Shown here: positions 6,131-7,323 of the stretch, piece by piece
Position numbering within the stretch: position 1 is the first letter of the stretch
Layout: each line of letters opens with the position of its first letter
Source of the DNA: Clostridia bacterium
GTDB lineage: Bacteria > Bacillota > Clostridia > Oscillospirales > CAG-272
Direction of reading: 5' to 3'
DNA: 7,323 nt
NCBI GenBank assembly: GCA_900770145.1
Contig: CAAGJL010000226.1
Location: 1-7,323, forward strand
The notes under the pieces: model-generated
What the model was told of the DNA's origin: nothing
What the model saw: only the letters and a program-made list of their open reading frames with translations
Database searches by the model: none
Translations under genes and position numbers: made by a program

Positions 6131-7122
6131 TTCTTCTCCTTTTCCGTTTCCGGAATTTCTTCTTGTTTTGTTTGTTTTTTATCTTCCGGGTTTACCGCGT
6201 GACATCCGCATTTTTTTCCCGTGCCGAACCCGTAACGGAAGCTGACGGCATTTGTGGGGCAGGCACGGATGCACATCCCGCAACGGATGCACTCCGCGTG
6301 ATCCGGAGATTTTGTCACATCCACATCCATCTTGCAGACCTTTGCGCATTTTCCGCAGGAAACGCATTTGTGCTTATCCACCTTCATTCCGAACAGCGAC
6401 ACTTTATTCAGAAGTGCGTAAAATGCACCGAGCGGACACAGCCACTTGCAGAACGGGCGGTAAAACAGCACGCTCAATATCACTACCGTAATCAGAATGC
6501 CGAGTTTCCATGAAAAAAGCACGCCCAGCGCCGCCCGTATTCCGGAATTGACGGCGGCAAGCGGTATCGCCCCCTCAAGTACCCCTTGCGGACAGAGGTA
6601 TTTGCAGAAAAACGGATCTCCCATTCCTACATCGTTTGTGATAAACACGGGAAGCAAAACCACCATGACAAGCAGAACCGCATATTTCACATATTTCAGC
6701 GGTTTCAGCTTTTTTGTGGAGAACTTTTTGGTCGGTATCTTGTGAAGCAATTCCTGAAACCATCCGAACGGGCACAGAAAACCGCAGATAAAGCGTCCCA
6801 GAAGCACGCCGAGCAGAATCAGAAAGCCCGTAATGTAATAGGAAAATCTGAATTTCGACGATCCGACCACCGCCTGAAAAGAACCGATGGGGCAGGCGCC
6901 CGATGCCGCCGGACAGGAATAACAGTTCAGCCCGGGGACGCAGACGGCTTTCCCCTTTCCCTGGTAAATACCGCCTTTCAGGAAGTTCGGCAGATGAATG
7001 TTGGTGAGCAAAGTCGCTCCCGCCTGAATCAGACCGCGAAAGCGCGAGAGGCTTTGCGATATGCCCGGCTTCTTTTTTTCTCTTTTCTTTTTCCCGATTT
7101 TTTTCTTATCCAATTCCCACAC
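6127..7122 (-). CDS. Polytopic 4Fe-4S membrane protein (NapH/YccM-like, Fer4_5 plus two 4Fe-4S clusters)
   Basis: This 331-residue membrane electron-transfer protein has a very basic N-terminus (residues 6-19) followed by hydrophobic segments near 93-113, 142-163 and 205-222. Three CxxxCP motifs lie at CGFLCP (113-118), CKYLCP (173-178) and CKWLCP (225-230), the hallmark of NapH-type quinol or thiol electron carriers. A C-terminal ferredoxin domain has CxxCxxCxxxC at 253-263 and CxxCxxCxxxCP at 278-289, room for two cubane clusters. A further Cys group (Cys61, 67, 70, 77) precedes the first main helix, and CGC lies at 305-307. The start appears to be GTG 7120-7122, because an in-frame TGA lies just upstream. 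TTG at codon 4 is an alternative, and neither has ideal ribosome-site spacing. The gene overlaps the small CXXC gene by 17 bp and the lipoprotein gene by 4 bp. Passing electrons to the thioredoxin lipoprotein is inferred from this context. Confidence 0.9.
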   Translation of the reverse strand: MWELDKKKIGKKKREKKKPGISQSLSRFRGLIQAGATLLTNIHLPNFLKGGIYQGKGKAVCVPGLNCYSCPAASGACPIGSFQAVVGSSKFRFSYYITGFLILLGVLLGRFICGFLCPFGWFQELLHKIPTKKFSTKKLKPLKYVKYAVLLVMVVLLPVFITNDVGMGDPFFCKYLCPQGVLEGAIPLAAVNSGIRAALGVLFSWKLGILITVVILSVLFYRPFCKWLCPLGAFYALLNKVSLFGMKVDKHKCVSCGKCAKVCKMDVDVTKSPDHAECIRCGMCIRACPTNAVSFRYGFGTGKKCGCHAVNPEDKKQTKQEEIPETEKEKK

Positions 7123-7252
7123 ACTCCAGACACAATCGTATTGCTTTGCTCAGCACGGTCTCCGTCTCCCCGCGCAAAGCACCGTAGCAAAGCATTGCCG
7201 CACCGCAGATCAGCAATAAGACCTGAAACACGGCTTTTTTCGATCGAATCAA
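7106..7252 (-). CDS. Small membrane CXXC protein (CD1871A-like)
   Basis: This 48-residue protein starts at TTG 7250-7252 and stops at TAA 7106-7108. An excellent AGGAGG site lies 7 bases before the TTG, and no ATG is available upstream in frame. Residues 7-25 form one hydrophobic helix after a short basic N-terminus (MIRSKK). The tail reads GETETVLSKAIRLCLECVGIG, ending at the stop, with the redox-type pair Cys41/Cys44. From memory, this matches the short clostridial family called CD1871A-like CXXC proteins, found beside iron-sulfur and thioredoxin-type genes; I could not confirm this by search. It is the first gene of the operon, and its 3' end overlaps the iron-sulfur gene. It may be a subunit or thiol carrier of the same relay. 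Its small size and TTG start make it easy to miss. Confidence 0.82.
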   Translation of the reverse strand: MIRSKKAVFQVLLLICGAAMLCYGALRGETETVLSKAIRLCLECVGIG

Positions 7253-7259
7253 TTCGACC

Positions 7260-7265
7260 CCTCCT
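7260..7265 (-). promoter_or_regulatory. Ribosome binding site deciding the TTG start of the small CXXC gene
   Basis: A full AGGAGG on the minus strand sits 7 bases before TTG 7250-7252. This is the main reason to accept a TTG start for such a short gene. Confidence 0.75.
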
Positions 7266-7279
7266 TCCTTTCGCCCCGT

Positions 7280-7288
7280 ATTGTAGCA
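7280..7288 (-). promoter_or_regulatory. Possible extended -10 promoter of the redox operon
   Basis: TGCTACAAT on the minus strand is an extended -10 element (TGn plus TACAAT). It would place the start of transcription about 20 bases before the small CXXC gene. No recognisable -35 box is present in the 25 bases before it, and the adapter sequence begins just beyond, so the call is tentative. Confidence 0.4.
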
Positions 7289-7310
7289 CAGCGGATATAA
7301 AATCTCCGTT

Positions 7311-7323
7311 AGATCGGAAGAGC
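7311..7323. other. Illumina adapter remnant (artefact)
   Basis: The final 13 bases, AGATCGGAAGAGC, are identical to the common start of the Illumina TruSeq adapter. The position at the extreme end of the sequence is what untrimmed adapter read-through gives. These bases should not be treated as genomic. Confidence 0.96.

Noticed and set aside
7029..7289. An 86-codon minus-strand frame starting with GTG at 7287-7289.
   Set aside because: Its start lies beside the likely -10 element with no ribosome binding site. It overlaps the well-supported CXXC and Fe-S genes in another frame, and its Arg-rich composition is that of an out-of-frame shadow.

Overview
The window is a 7.3-kb piece of a Gram-positive, clostridia-like (Bacillota) genome, probably a metagenomic contig end. 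The sequence signs for this are strong AGGAGG-type ribosome binding sites, frequent GTG/TTG starts, a consensus sigma-A promoter with 17-bp spacing, a lipobox lipoprotein where a Gram-negative would more likely use a periplasmic protein, and a short CXXC protein of a type I associate with Clostridia. Base composition is roughly half G+C by eye. I cannot name a genus. The last 13 bases match the start of the Illumina TruSeq adapter exactly, so the right edge is a sequencing artefact, not genome.

All seven genes I can support lie on the minus strand, in two operons. The right-hand one (about 7290 down to 5046) is a redox operon. It begins with a 48-residue membrane CXXC protein started by TTG. 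A polytopic 4Fe-4S membrane protein of the NapH/YccM type follows, overlapping it. A TlpA-like thioredoxin-fold lipoprotein comes last, coupled by an ATGA overlap. A strong hairpin terminator closes the operon at 5046-5094. The simplest reading is a relay carrying electrons from the cytoplasm through the iron-sulfur protein to the extracytoplasmic thioredoxin lipoprotein.

The left-hand one (about 4924 down to beyond base 1) is a surface-glycan operon. It has a near-perfect promoter (TTGACA, 17 bp, TATTAT) whose -10 region is embedded in three copies of the palindrome TTATATAA. Its genes in order are a DegT-family sugar aminotransferase, a PglC/EpsL-like phosphoglycosyl transferase that would load the first sugar phosphate on the polyprenyl carrier, a GT2 glycosyltransferase, a GT4 glycosyltransferase, and a glucuronyl C5-epimerase-like protein cut off by the left edge. 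The aminotransferase and phosphoglycosyl transferase suggest a bacillosamine-like or other amino-deoxy first sugar. The epimerase suggests that the finished glycan contains uronic acid converted from D-gluco to L-ido configuration.

The 347-bp space between the operons (4821-5167) holds the terminator, the promoter, a 16-bp palindrome that could be an operator, and no gene that I can support. No RNA genes, CRISPR arrays, insertion sequences or phage genes were seen.
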